Shown here in pieces: positions 28,102 to 37,127 of a stretch of DNA of 64,000 bases; position 1 is the first letter of the stretch; the number at the start of each line of letters is the position of its first letter. The position numbers and the translations under genes were made by a program. The notes beneath the pieces were generated by a model. That model did not search any database. It worked only from the letters and a program-made list of their open reading frames with translations, and was not told where the DNA came from. Origin of the DNA: Propionibacterium australiense. Lineage in GTDB: Bacteria; Actinomycetota; Actinomycetes; Propionibacteriales; Propionibacteriaceae. The DNA lies in NCBI RefSeq assembly GCF_003666605.1, contig NZ_RCIV01000001.1, positions 62,001 through 126,000 of the forward strand. Direction: 5' to 3'.

Positions 28102-28851
28102 GTGACCGCCATGAGCCTGCTCGTCGTCCTCGCCGCCTCCGTGGTCGCGGGGCTCATCGGCTATCTGACCGGGCTGGCCTCCCTCGTCAGCTACCCGATG
28201 CTGCTGGCTGTCGGGCTGCCGCCGGTCTCGGCCAATGTGACGAACACGATCGGCATGGTCTCGGTCGGCCTCGGCTCGACGATCAAGGGCGCCGGCACGT
28301 ACATGCCCGGCATGAGCCGCCGCCAGGTCCTCGCCCAGGGGTTCATCGCCGGGCTCGGCGGACTCACCGGAGGCTTCCTGCTGCTGATCAGCGGCGACGG
28401 GGTCTTCGAGCACATCGTCCCCTTCCTCGTGCTGATGGCCGCTGTCCTGCTGCTGGCCGGCCCGCGCATCAAACGGATCCGGTCCGACGGCACCTGGCCC
28501 GTCTGGCTGTACGACGTGCTCCTCTATCTCGTGTGCATCTACGGCGGGTACTTCGGCGCCGGTTCGGGTGTCATCTTCATGGCGTTGACGACGCTGGCCA
28601 CCTCGCTGAGCTTCGACCAGGCGGTGTGGTTCAAGACGACGCTCATGTCGGTCAGCAACCTGGCGGCGGGGCTCTACTTCGTCTTCAGCGGCGAGGTGAA
28701 CTGGCCGGTGGCGCTGGCCCTGGCGATCGGTTTCTTCGCGGGGGGCTGGCTGGGGCCCGTCGTCCAGCGGTTCCTTCCCGAGAAGGTGCTGCGATGGGTG
28801 ATCGGTGTCGGCGGCATCGGGTTGGCCTGCTATCTGTGGTTCTCGGCATGA
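28102..28851 (+). CDS. TauE/SafE family permease, copy 1
   Basis: A 249-residue membrane protein with about 7-8 helices. It carries the family repeats GYLTGLASLVSYPMLLAVGLPP near the N-terminus and YGGYFGAGSGVIFMAL after the middle loop. The family exports sulfite or sulfoacetate, or is uncharacterised. GTG 28102 lies 8 nt after TAAGGT (28088-28093); the ORF is open upstream but that part overlaps the antisense PTH2 gene. A paralogue follows 110 bp downstream. Confidence 0.82.
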   Translation: MTAMSLLVVLAASVVAGLIGYLTGLASLVSYPMLLAVGLPPVSANVTNTIGMVSVGLGSTIKGAGTYMPGMSRRQVLAQGFIAGLGGLTGGFLLLISGDGVFEHIVPFLVLMAAVLLLAGPRIKRIRSDGTWPVWLYDVLLYLVCIYGGYFGAGSGVIFMALTTLATSLSFDQAVWFKTTLMSVSNLAAGLYFVFSGEVNWPVALALAIGFFAGGWLGPVVQRFLPEKVLRWVIGVGGIGLACYLWFSA

Positions 28852-28960
28852 GGGCCGCCCCTGGACGACGGGCAGGACCGGGGGCCCGCAGGCATGCCGG
28901 GTCCTGTGGTTTCAGCGCCTCCGGTGCGCCGGAGAGGACGGCAGCACGTAGCGTTGCGCC

Positions 28961-29710
28961 GTGACTCTGTTCGCCTTCTCAATGGTGGTCCTGGCCGGTG
29001 TCGCCGCCGGAATCGTCGGCTATCTCACCGGGATGGCCTCGCTGGTCAGTTATCCGGCGCTGATCCTGCTGGGCGTTCCCCCGGTCACGGCCAATGCGTC
29101 GAACACGGTCGGCCTGCTCGGCTCGGCGCTCGGCTCCGCGGTCAAGGGCGCCCGCACCTTCCTGCCCAGGAGCAATGGACGCAGTGTCGTCGTCCAGTCG
29201 GTCGCGGCCGCCGTCGGCGGGCTCGTCGGGGCCGGCCTGCTGTTGGTGGGCGGCGACAGCACCTTCGCCGTCGTCGTGCCCTGGCTCGTCCTGGCCTCGG
29301 CGCTCATGATCCTGGCGAGCCCGCGACTGCGTGACCTGCAGCACGGCAACGAGTGGCCGCGCTGGTTCTACGGCCTGGCGATCATGCTGGTGTTCGTCTA
29401 TGGCGGTTACTTCGGTGCGGGTTCGGCACTCATGTACCTGACGGTCACGATGATCGCCACGAGAGCCGAGCTGAGGACGACCGTCTATCTCAAGACGATC
29501 GTCATCGCTGCGGCGAACCTGAGTTCGTCGGTCTGGTTCGTCTGCGCCGGGAGGGTCACCTGGTGGGCGGCCATCGCACTGCTGGTCGGCTCGATGATCG
29601 GCGGCTGGTTCGGCCCGGTCATCGCCGCGCGCATCCCGGACCGGGCGCTGCGCTGGATCATCGGCGTCGCCGGCATCGGCCTGGCCTGCTATCTGTGGCG
29701 AATGGCCTGA
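28961..29710 (+). CDS. TauE/SafE family permease, copy 2
   Basis: Also 249 residues and clearly paralogous to the preceding gene: GYLTGMASLVSYPALILLGVPP and YGGYFGAGSALMYLTV occupy the same positions. TAGCGT (28949-28954) and GTG 6 nt later give it its own leaderless promoter, so the pair is a tandem duplication with separate transcription. The pair may form a heterodimer or carry different anions; this is inference. Confidence 0.82.
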   Translation: MTLFAFSMVVLAGVAAGIVGYLTGMASLVSYPALILLGVPPVTANASNTVGLLGSALGSAVKGARTFLPRSNGRSVVVQSVAAAVGGLVGAGLLLVGGDSTFAVVVPWLVLASALMILASPRLRDLQHGNEWPRWFYGLAIMLVFVYGGYFGAGSALMYLTVTMIATRAELRTTVYLKTIVIAAANLSSSVWFVCAGRVTWWAAIALLVGSMIGGWFGPVIAARIPDRALRWIIGVAGIGLACYLWRMA

Positions 29711-29816
29711 GACCACGCGCGCATCGCCAGGGGCACGTTGGCCGCGAGGCCTGTCCGACCCGCTGATCACCGGGGCAGCGCGGACGAGGCAGCCGGTGCC
29801 GTTTACCGTGGGAGTC

Positions 29817-30695
29817 GTGAGCATCAGGGCGCGGTGGAGCGCTGACGGCCCCGACATGGTCGTCGAGGGCGACAACCTGCCCGTCCTGCGCGGACTGCCG
29901 GACGAGTCGTTCCAGGTGATCTACATCGATCCGCCCTTCAACACCGGCGCTGCGCAAAAGCGCCACACCACGTCGATGGTCGCGGCCGAGGACGGCCCCC
30001 GTCTGGGGTTCCGAGGCCGTAGCTATGAGACGGTCCGCGGCTCGGTGCTCGGCTATGACGATGCCTTCGAGGACTACTGGGACTTCCTGGAGCCCCGCCT
30101 CGAGGAGGCCTGGCGGCTGCTGTCGAGCACCGGCACCCTCTACCTGCACCTGGACTATCGCGAGGCGCACTACGCGAAGGTGCTGCTCGATGCCCTGTTC
30201 GGCCGGGGCTGCTTCCTCAACGAGATCATCTGGGCCTATGACTACGGGGGCCGTACCAAGCGGCGCTGGCCACCGAAGCACGACACGATCCTCGTCTACG
30301 TGAAGGATCCCAAGACCTACTGGTTCGACTCGTCCGAGGTCGACCGGGAGCCCTACATGGCGCCCTCACTCGTCACGACGGAGAAGGCGGAGCGCGGCAA
30401 GCTGCCCACCGACGTGTGGTGGCACACGATCGTCTCGCCGACTGGCAGGGAGAAGACCGGTTACCCCACCCAGAAGCCGGAGGGCGTCCTGCGACGCATC
30501 ATCACGGCCAGCTCCCGGCCAGGAGACTGGGTGCTCGACTTCTTCGCCGGATCCGGCACGACGGGCGCCGCCGCAGCAGCCCTGGGCAGGCGTTTCCTGC
30601 TCATCGACGAGAATCCCGAGGCCATCGCCGTGATGCGCGGCAGGCTGGGCGAGGACGTCAGGTTCGAGCCGACGTCAGCACCGGAATCGACATGA
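29817..30695 (+). CDS. Orphan DNA adenine methyltransferase, beta class
   Basis: A 292-residue SAM-dependent site-specific methyltransferase. Catalytic motif IV (IYIDPPFN, about residue 40) comes before the target-recognition region, and the SAM motif I (VLDFFAGSGTTG) is near residue 245: the beta-class order. DPPF suggests N6-adenine. No endonuclease gene lies beside it. The recognition sequence cannot be predicted. GTG 29817 lies 7 nt after TACCGT (29804-29809), which decides the start over the upstream ATG. Confidence 0.85.
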   Translation: MSIRARWSADGPDMVVEGDNLPVLRGLPDESFQVIYIDPPFNTGAAQKRHTTSMVAAEDGPRLGFRGRSYETVRGSVLGYDDAFEDYWDFLEPRLEEAWRLLSSTGTLYLHLDYREAHYAKVLLDALFGRGCFLNEIIWAYDYGGRTKRRWPPKHDTILVYVKDPKTYWFDSSEVDREPYMAPSLVTTEKAERGKLPTDVWWHTIVSPTGREKTGYPTQKPEGVLRRIITASSRPGDWVLDFFAGSGTTGAAAAALGRRFLLIDENPEAIAVMRGRLGEDVRFEPTSAPEST

Positions 30696-30838
30696 CCCTG
30701 GTCAGAGATCGCCTTGACCCCGGCGCCATCATCCCCAGTGCACTACTGGTCATGGCGTCACCGGGAGTACCCGGAGCCGGAGAGATGCCTTGCCAGTCTG
30801 CCCTTCCGCGCCGGCTTCGAATGGGTGAGGATGTCCCC

Positions 30839-32338
30839 ATGGACACCCACCACTCACCCCGGCTGAGCCGGCGAGCGCTCCTGGTCGGCAGCGGAGGCGC
30901 GTCACTCGCGCTCACCGCAGCCTGCTCCCCCAGCGTTCCGGTCGCCGAGGCGAGCCCGTCTGCTGCGGGTACCGCCCAGCTCGACGTCACCGGCCCCGAC
31001 GGAGGCCTGCTCGACTTCGCGGGGCTGCGTCGCATCCAGTCCAATGGCGCGGGCGAGGACGCCTGGGACGACCAGCTGCTGCATCCCGAGACCCTCGAGG
31101 TCCTCGACCACGCGCCCCTCTACGAGGACGCTGAGTCCAGCGCCGCAGTCGACCTGCCGGAGGGCGGGGCCACCCTGTCCCTGTCGTGGCCCACCAGCCA
31201 CGGCTACTCGGCCCTGCTGGCCGACATCCCCGGCCCCGGTCGCCACAGCCTCGCCGAACTCGCCGCCCGAAGCCTGCACGAGCGCCAGCAGCCCCGCATC
31301 GACGCGCTGCCCGCCTCCCCGGAGCGCACCGCCGCGGAGACTCTCAGACAGAAGACCTCGACGGCTCTCGACGCATGTGGGAACGCCACCGGACCGGCCG
31401 AGCGCGCAGCGCGCGGGGCCGAGGCCCTGGAAGCCGCCACCGGAGCCCAGCTGATGCTCGACGAGACATGCCTGTCCCTGGCACCCAGCGATGCGCTCAT
31501 CGGCGTCACGTTCACCCGTCCCCCTGACACCAACCAGCTCACAAGGGCGGCCGGCATCGGCGGCGGGCGCCGACCGGTGGCGGCCCGGATCGTCGTCGAG
31601 GACGACTCCGATACGTCCGAAATGGACTCCTGGCGGCGGACGATCTCCGCCCTGCACGCCAGCGGTTCTCTCGCCATGGTGCAGATCTGCGACTCGCAGC
31701 TGATGGGTGAACTCGACCAGGACGAGTGGAACCGGCGTGTGTCGGACCTCGTACAGGGCCTGCCCGAGGCCGACGCATGGGAGATCGGCAACGAGCTCGG
31801 CGGCTCCTGGCTCGGGGACGACGTGATCGAACGGACCTTGCAGGCGGCCCGCGCCGTGCGCGCGAACCAGTCGACGACCGGCGCCACAACAGTCCTGACC
31901 CTCTACCATCAGCTCGGCCAGGACGGGGCGGAGAACTCCGTGCTGAGCTGGGCGCGGAGCAATCTGACGTCCGAACTGCTCGACCTCACCGATGTGCTGG
32001 GGTTGTCCGTCTACCCCCAGTGGCATCCGCTCGGTTCGGGGGCCGACCGGGTACTGACGACCCTCGCAGCGGCCTTCCCCGCCCAGCGCGTGGCCCTGAC
32101 GGAGCTGGGCTACGGCGCCGACGACCTCGACGCGGGCCCCTGGTGGTTCGGCGACGAGCACGACACCGCCGCGGCTCGTACCGCCACCGCGCGACATCTG
32201 ACGAGCACGGCACTGGGCCGTCCGGAGTGCTGGGGTGCGCCCTTCTGGTGGTACTACCTCGAGGACGAGGAGCCCGGTTCACCGGGCGGGCCGGTCTCCG
32301 AGACACTGACCGAGGCGGCGCAGGGCACCAGCCGCTAG
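30839..32338 (+). CDS. Exported lipoprotein with clan-A glycosidase-like domain
   Basis: A 499-residue protein. The signal has LSRRALLVGSGG (twin-arginine) and the lipobox LTAAC, so it should be a Tat-exported surface lipoprotein. The C-terminal two thirds look like a TIM barrel: AWEIGNELGG places the candidate acid/base Glu at residue 319 and ALTELGYG places the nucleophile Glu at 422, the spacing of GH clan A. No specific GH family is recognised and the N-terminal 200 residues match nothing I know. The start could also be 18 nt upstream. Confidence 0.65.
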   Translation: MDTHHSPRLSRRALLVGSGGASLALTAACSPSVPVAEASPSAAGTAQLDVTGPDGGLLDFAGLRRIQSNGAGEDAWDDQLLHPETLEVLDHAPLYEDAESSAAVDLPEGGATLSLSWPTSHGYSALLADIPGPGRHSLAELAARSLHERQQPRIDALPASPERTAAETLRQKTSTALDACGNATGPAERAARGAEALEAATGAQLMLDETCLSLAPSDALIGVTFTRPPDTNQLTRAAGIGGGRRPVAARIVVEDDSDTSEMDSWRRTISALHASGSLAMVQICDSQLMGELDQDEWNRRVSDLVQGLPEADAWEIGNELGGSWLGDDVIERTLQAARAVRANQSTTGATTVLTLYHQLGQDGAENSVLSWARSNLTSELLDLTDVLGLSVYPQWHPLGSGADRVLTTLAAAFPAQRVALTELGYGADDLDAGPWWFGDEHDTAAARTATARHLTSTALGRPECWGAPFWWYYLEDEEPGSPGGPVSETLTEAAQGTSR

Positions 32339-32443
32339 AGCCTCGAAACCAGGCCAGTGCCACATGATGAGGCGATCTGGCGGCGAGGCGCAGACAGCCT
32401 GGTGCCACACGTGTGGCCCCTGGCTACCGCCGGACCCCGCCCC

Positions 32444-32827
32444 TCAGACGACCGCGAGAACGATGAGCGCCACGGCGAGCAGCGGCAGCGTACCCTGCTT
32501 GAGTGCCGCGCCGCGCTTGTCGGGCGAACTGGCGAACAGCACGATGGCCGCCGCGAGCATGGAGCCGACCCCGGCGAGCATGAGTGCGGCACCGGCCGCA
32601 CGGACCCCGCAGACGGTCAGCACCACCCCGAGCGCCGCCATGACGGCCAAGAACAGGTTGTAGAAGCCCTGGTTGAAGGCCATCTCGCGGGTGTTCTCGG
32701 CCTCCTCCCGGCTCATACCGAAGGTTGCGCGGGAGCGCGCACTCGTCCACGACAGTGACTCCATCCAGAAGATGAGGACGTGCAGCAGCGCCGCGAGCGC
32801 AGCGATGACCGATCCGGCGATGAGCAT
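32444..32827 (-). CDS. DUF1304 small membrane protein
   Basis: A 127-residue protein with four hydrophobic helices: residues 3-20, about 55-75, 78-97 and 108-126. FWMESLSWTSARSRATFGMS followed by NQGFYNLFLA is the DUF1304 pattern. The function is unknown. I start at MLIAGSVIA, which has GAGAGGA upstream; longer frames are not hydrophobic. No operon partner. Confidence 0.82.
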   Translation of the reverse strand: MLIAGSVIAALAALLHVLIFWMESLSWTSARSRATFGMSREEAENTREMAFNQGFYNLFLAVMAALGVVLTVCGVRAAGAALMLAGVGSMLAAAIVLFASSPDKRGAALKQGTLPLLAVALIVLAVV

Positions 32828-33071
32828 GATGTGTCCTCTCTCGTACGACGCCAGCAGATGGCACCTCCGGCGCCACAACGTGGCACCGCCCCGGATCATT
32901 CCCCCGTGAAACCCGTGCCGCCGTTCCTGGATCAGTGAGGGGCACACCCGCAGTACGCGGACGTCGACGGGTCACACCTTGTCGCAGCCGTTTCAGACAC
33001 GGCTGCAAGACTCCTGTCCCCCATGGCCAGGCCGTCAGCGCCGTGCCGTCCAGAGGGCAACCAGCAGCAAG

Positions 33072-33097
33072 ATAGTTGATGATTCAATGAATTGATC
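33072..33097. promoter_or_regulatory. AT-rich operator-like region before yceI
   Basis: An AT-rich stretch with a direct TTGAT repeat and the palindrome ATTCAaTGAAT (33082-33092) lies 72-97 bp before the YceI start. It resembles MarR-type operators, but no MarR gene is nearby. The rest of the 340-bp gap from 32,828 shows no gene. Confidence 0.3.
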
Positions 33098-33168
33098 TAT
33101 GGTGGACAACGCCGGCAGCACACACCGCCGGCGACCCGACACAGACAACGAACGCCACAGGAGCAACC

Positions 33169-33696
33169 ATGACCACGTACACGATCGATACGAGCCATTC
33201 CACCCTCGCCTTCTCCGTCCGGCATGCCGGCATCGGCAAGACCCGCGGCCGCTTCAACGACTTCGCCGGCACGATCGAGGTCGCCGACCTGGCCACCCCC
33301 GCCGGTTCGACCGTCTCGGCCATGATCAAGGCCGACTCGGTCGACACCTCAAACGAGCAGCGGGACGCCCACCTGCGCTCGGCCGACTTCTTCGACACCG
33401 AGACCCACCCGGCATGGACCTTCATCTCCACCGGCGTGAGTGGCGACAACAACGCATTCGTACTGTCCGGCGATCTGACGATCCACGGCGTCACCCGCCC
33501 GGTCGAGCTGGACGTCGAGTTCCTCGGCGCCGCCACCGACCCCTTCGGCGCCGAGCGGCTGGGCTTCGAGGCCAGCACCTCCCTCTCGCGCAAGGACTTC
33601 GGCCTCACCTGGAACTCCGCGCTCGAGGCCGGTGGCGTTCTCGTGGGAGACAAGGTTCAGGTCACCCTCGAGATCGAGGCCGTCAAGCAGTCCTGA
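33169..33696 (+). CDS. yceI: YceI-family lipocalin-like protein
   Basis: A 175-residue beta-barrel that binds isoprenoid or other lipids. It opens TYTIDTSHSTLAFSVRH and contains the typical KADSVDTSNEQRDAHLRSADFFD and LTIHGVTRPVELDVEF. No signal peptide, so it acts in the cytosol, unlike the periplasmic E. coli protein. AGGAG precedes the ATG. In actinobacteria YceI genes are often under MarR control; the AT-rich palindrome upstream may be such a site. Confidence 0.88.
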   Translation: MTTYTIDTSHSTLAFSVRHAGIGKTRGRFNDFAGTIEVADLATPAGSTVSAMIKADSVDTSNEQRDAHLRSADFFDTETHPAWTFISTGVSGDNNAFVLSGDLTIHGVTRPVELDVEFLGAATDPFGAERLGFEASTSLSRKDFGLTWNSALEAGGVLVGDKVQVTLEIEAVKQS

Positions 33697-33841
33697 GCCG
33701 TCTGCACCACCCCCGCATGATCGGTCGCCCCGCGTTCCATGCGTGACGTTTCGCAAGGAGCGCAGGGTGTTCGAGCAGCCGGTTCGGCAGTCCTGCGTTC
33801 TCTGTGCAATGACACACGCACTGCGCAGGATGAACGTCCGG

Positions 33842-33881
33842 GCCGCTGAGCGAGGGCGCATCGCCCTGCGTTCTCAGCGGC
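33842..33881. terminator. Hairpin between yceI and methyltransferase gene
   Basis: Outer arms GCCGCTGAG / CTCAGCGGC (33842-33850 and 33873-33881) and inner arms AGGGCG / CGCCCT form an interrupted hairpin between convergent genes. Confidence 0.5.
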
Positions 33882-33927
33882 ATCGGGCGGTTCTGTTCCA
33901 GCGTGTCTGGTCCGGCGCGGCCGGCCC

Positions 33928-34560
33928 TCAGCGCATTCTTCGGGCGCGCACGACGATGTCGCGCCCATGATGGCTGCCGGCTCCCCCACTGATACGACGC
34001 TCGCGTCTCTGGTGCCGTTCGAGCACCCAGTCCGGGCCGATTGCAGCGAGCATCTGTTCGGGCATGACATGGCCAGCGAAGTGCTCGGGGTCGGGCGCGT
34101 CGCCGAGGTCGTGGTGAACGAACAGCAGTATCCCGCCCGGCGCGACAAGACTCATGAGAAGACGCTCCGCCGCCTGGTCCTGGGTACGCCGCAGTGCCGG
34201 GTACTGGGCCGTGACAAGATCGAAGGTCGCCGGCTCCAGATCGGCGTCGAGCAATCCGGCATGCAGCCACTCGATCTCGGCCCCTGCCTGAGCTGCTGCC
34301 TTCAGTGCACGATACAGAGCGACGATCGAGACGTCGAGAGCTGTCACCCGCCAGCCCTGGACGGCCAACCAGATGGCGTCGGCGCCCTCCCCGCATCCGA
34401 CGTCGAGGGCACGACCGGGTGTCAGCCCTGAGACCTCGTCGACGAGCGCACCATTGGGTTCGCCGCTCCAGATGTGCTCGGAGCGGCTGTAGCGCTCGTC
34501 CCATTCCGCCGCGGCGGCGACGTCCGAGGGACCCGAGGACAGAGCACGGTCGTGAGGCAT
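33928..34560 (-). CDS. SAM-dependent methyltransferase
   Basis: A 210-residue class I methyltransferase. It has ALDVGCGEGADAIWLA (SAM loop), VTALDVS (acidic strand-2 end) and FDLVTAQYPAL, and resembles the TehB/thiopurine-methyltransferase-like group. The substrate is unknown. No partner gene is adjacent on its strand. Confidence 0.78.
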   Translation of the reverse strand: MPHDRALSSGPSDVAAAAEWDERYSRSEHIWSGEPNGALVDEVSGLTPGRALDVGCGEGADAIWLAVQGWRVTALDVSIVALYRALKAAAQAGAEIEWLHAGLLDADLEPATFDLVTAQYPALRRTQDQAAERLLMSLVAPGGILLFVHHDLGDAPDPEHFAGHVMPEQMLAAIGPDWVLERHQRRERRISGGAGSHHGRDIVVRARRMR

Positions 34561-34910
34561 GCGGCGAGTGTAGGCAACCCTTCTTACCTATCCAAGGTAT
34601 TCGTCGTGGGATGAGAAGCTCATCCGGTCGGCAGGGAGCGGGCTCGCGCCATCGCGTATAGGAAAGCCTTTCGCACAGGGCCTACCCAGGGGACATGCGG
34701 TCCGACAACCTCCGGAAGAAGTCCTGAGAGACCGGCCCACGGCAGAGAAGAGCAGAGCCGCCAGGCAAGCCGGTATTCAGACCGATCGGACGTTGAGGAG
34801 CTTTGACCTTGTTCTTTGGACACGCCGACTTCGACCCTGTAGGGCTGGGAGAGCGAGATGATCTGGCCATGGCACGGAATCGTAGGCGCCCCTGTCGGCT
34901 GGCCTGCGGC
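34561..34910. other. Gap without a recognisable gene
   Basis: 350 bp upstream of the methyltransferase gene and downstream of the ABC operon. Small frames exist but none has a plausible start, codon pattern or family resemblance. It probably holds the methyltransferase promoter and the ABC operon terminator. Confidence 0.5.
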
Positions 34911-35558
34911 TCAGGAGTCTCGCCGCCACGAGACGAGGGCCCCAGCGGCCAGGCAGGCGAGCCAGCCGGCCATGACGAGCAGGTCCCGTGCCGAGATCCG
35001 GTTTCCGTCGAGGAGCCCGGCCGCCGCCCCGGTGGGCAGCCAGCCGGCCAGGCGCGGCGCGGCGGTCCGGATGAGGGCCGGTGCGATCCAGACGACGGCC
35101 AGGGTGAGGACGGTGCCCCGGACCGTCGACCGGGTCGTCTCGGCGGCGAACCAGGCCAGTGTCGAGACGAGGAGCAGATGGGCGACCGCGCCGAGGGCGT
35201 GCCGCGGGTCGGCGCAGCCCAGCGCGAGGGCGAGTGCCGTTCCGGTCGGCGTCGAGAAGCCCAGCACCGTGGCCTCGAGGACGACCGCGCGGGCAGCTGC
35301 CCACCGCCGGCGATCGGGCGTCGCCAGCAGGGTGCTGCGGTGCTGGCGGACGTACTCCTGACCGGCGAGACCGGCCCCGCCCACGACGCAGCCGACCAGG
35401 GCGAGCGGCATGACTGTGGCCAGGGACGCACTGCCGGCCCCGTTCACCCGGCGCACGGCGGCACCCAGGAGCACGGCCCAGGCGACGGAGGCGGCGAGCA
35501 ACACCCAGCTCCTGCGCAGCGTGCCGATCTTGCGGACCTCGGTGAACACGGCAGCCAT
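34911..35558 (-). CDS. ABC transporter permease, ABC-2-like, gene 3 of operon
   Basis: A 215-residue membrane protein with six hydrophobic segments and no recognisable motif beyond the N-terminal EVRKIGTLRRSWVLL amphipathic stretch typical of ABC-2 permeases. Its ATG overlaps the stop of the preceding permease (TGATG). It forms a three-gene operon with an ATPase and a second permease. The substrate is unknown; such sets often export peptides or antibiotics. Confidence 0.75.
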   Translation of the reverse strand: MAAVFTEVRKIGTLRRSWVLLAASVAWAVLLGAAVRRVNGAGSASLATVMPLALVGCVVGGAGLAGQEYVRQHRSTLLATPDRRRWAAARAVVLEATVLGFSTPTGTALALALGCADPRHALGAVAHLLLVSTLAWFAAETTRSTVRGTVLTLAVVWIAPALIRTAAPRLAGWLPTGAAAGLLDGNRISARDLLVMAGWLACLAAGALVSWRRDS

Positions 35559-36325
35559 CAGACGTCCCGGCGTCTGTCGAGCACGATCCCCGCGCCGCAG
35601 CTGAGGCAGACCCACCCGGTCATCGCCGCCACCGCGGCCCCGATCGGCGGCATGCCGGGTTGCTCGGTGGCGTGGACCACCGCCGGCCCGAGGGCGTCCG
35701 GCAGCAGGTACCAGGCCCACGACCAGCGCAGAGCGAGGAGGAAACCGACCGAGACGACCGTCGAACTCGCGACGAGGTAGACCATGGGGATGAGCCCGTT
35801 GCGCAGGACCAGCGTCACCCCGGCGCCGAACAGCGAGAGGAACGTCGCATAGAGCACCACCCGCCCGCACAGCTGCCACTGCACAGCGGTCATGGGCGGG
35901 GCGTGCGGGCCGAGGACGCGCCGGACGACCACGGTGCTCTCCGCGATGGCCAGGCTCGTCACGACACCGCCGGCGAGGGCGGCCAGCACGTACTTGGCGA
36001 GGCAGCGGCGGACCCGCCGGGGCACCGCCAGCTCGCTCGTGGCGGCCTGCCGTCCGCCACCGAGGTCCTCGGGCATGGGCCGGTACTCCTGCCAGAACAC
36101 CAGGACCCCGAGCGCGGCGGACGCGGCGACGGACAGCAGTGCCTCGCTCACCCCGAGCCCGGCCGGGTCGGGGTCCACATCGTTGCGGACCCCTTCGATC
36201 GCCGCCCGGACGCTGCGCGCATTCACCCAGGCCAGGAGCAGGGTGAGCAGCAGGGCGGCGGCCACCGCCCCGACGGCCGGGCGCAGCCCGAGGAGTTTGC
36301 GGGCCTCCGTCACGAGAGCCCTCAT
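35558..36325 (-). CDS. ABC transporter permease, ABC-2-like, gene 2 of operon
   Basis: A 255-residue membrane protein with about six helices, opening MRALVTEARKLLGLRPAVG, the cytosolic N-terminal segment of ABC-2 permeases. It overlaps the ATPase gene by 4 nt (ATGA) and the next permease by 3 nt, so the complex is likely made in equal amounts. Confidence 0.78.
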   Translation of the reverse strand: MRALVTEARKLLGLRPAVGAVAAALLLTLLLAWVNARSVRAAIEGVRNDVDPDPAGLGVSEALLSVAASAALGVLVFWQEYRPMPEDLGGGRQAATSELAVPRRVRRCLAKYVLAALAGGVVTSLAIAESTVVVRRVLGPHAPPMTAVQWQLCGRVVLYATFLSLFGAGVTLVLRNGLIPMVYLVASSTVVSVGFLLALRWSWAWYLLPDALGPAVVHATEQPGMPPIGAAVAAMTGWVCLSCGAGIVLDRRRDV

Positions 36326-37029
36326 GCCGGCCGCCCCGTCCCCGTCACCGCGAAGAAGGCCGCCTCGAGGCCGCCGTGGTCCGCGGCGAGGCCTGCCGCC
36401 GGGCCCGCGGCCCGGATCCGTCCACAGTCGATGATGACGACGTCGTCGGCGACCTCGGCCAGTTCACTGATGAGGTGGCTGGACATGAGCACCGTGCCGC
36501 CGCCGTCCGCGTGGCGGCGGACGAGCCCTCGCAGCCAGCGGATGCCGTCCGGGTCGAGCCCGTTGACCGGCTCGTCGAGGACGAGGACCTCTGGTTCCCC
36601 CAGCAGGGCCGCAGCCAGCCCCAATCGCTGGGCCATGCCGAGGCTGAACGCGCCGACCCTGAGCCGCGCCGCGGCGGCCAGGCCGAGCTCGTCGAGGACC
36701 TGCCCGACCCGTGAGCGGGCGATGCCGTTGCTCGAGGCGAGCCAGCCGAGATGCCCGGCGGCGGTGCGTCCCGGGTGGGCGCCGGCGCCGCCCAGAGCCG
36801 CCCCGACCCTCGTGAGTGGTCGCCGCAGTGACGCATAGGGGACGCCATCGATCGTCGCCGCACCGGATGTGGCCCGGTCGAGGCCCAGCAGGATGCGCAG
36901 CGCTGACGACTTGCCGGCGCCGTTGCGTCCGACGAAACCGGTGACCCGGCCCGCCCTGGCCTCGAAGCCGACATCGTCGAGGATCGTTGCCCGGCCCCTG
37001 CGCTTCACCACGTGGTCGAAGGTGATCAT
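36322..37029 (-). CDS. ABC transporter ATP-binding protein
   Basis: A 235-residue ATPase. Walker A is GRNGAGKSS, the signature is FSLGMAQRLGLA and Walker B is VLVLDEPVNGLDPDG, with a switch histidine in SSHLIS. It energises the two permeases encoded downstream. The operon is divergent from the histidine kinase/response regulator pair, a layout typical of antibiotic-sensing export modules. The first base of the operon lies 98 bp from the kinase start. Confidence 0.9.
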   Translation of the reverse strand: MITFDHVVKRRGRATILDDVGFEARAGRVTGFVGRNGAGKSSALRILLGLDRATSGAATIDGVPYASLRRPLTRVGAALGGAGAHPGRTAAGHLGWLASSNGIARSRVGQVLDELGLAAAARLRVGAFSLGMAQRLGLAAALLGEPEVLVLDEPVNGLDPDGIRWLRGLVRRHADGGGTVLMSSHLISELAEVADDVVIIDCGRIRAAGPAAGLAADHGGLEAAFFAVTGTGRPA

Positions 37030-37127
37030 GCCCCTATGCTCAACGGTCGGGCGCGAGCGCGCATCGGCCCACCGGACTCGGCCCCAGGGCCGATGCGCAC
37101 CCCGGCGCCGGATCCTAGAATCTCCGT

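Noticed and set aside
34620-34823. A 67-codon minus-strand frame in the gap before the methyltransferase gene
   Set aside because: No motif, odd composition and no start signal; reported as an empty gap.
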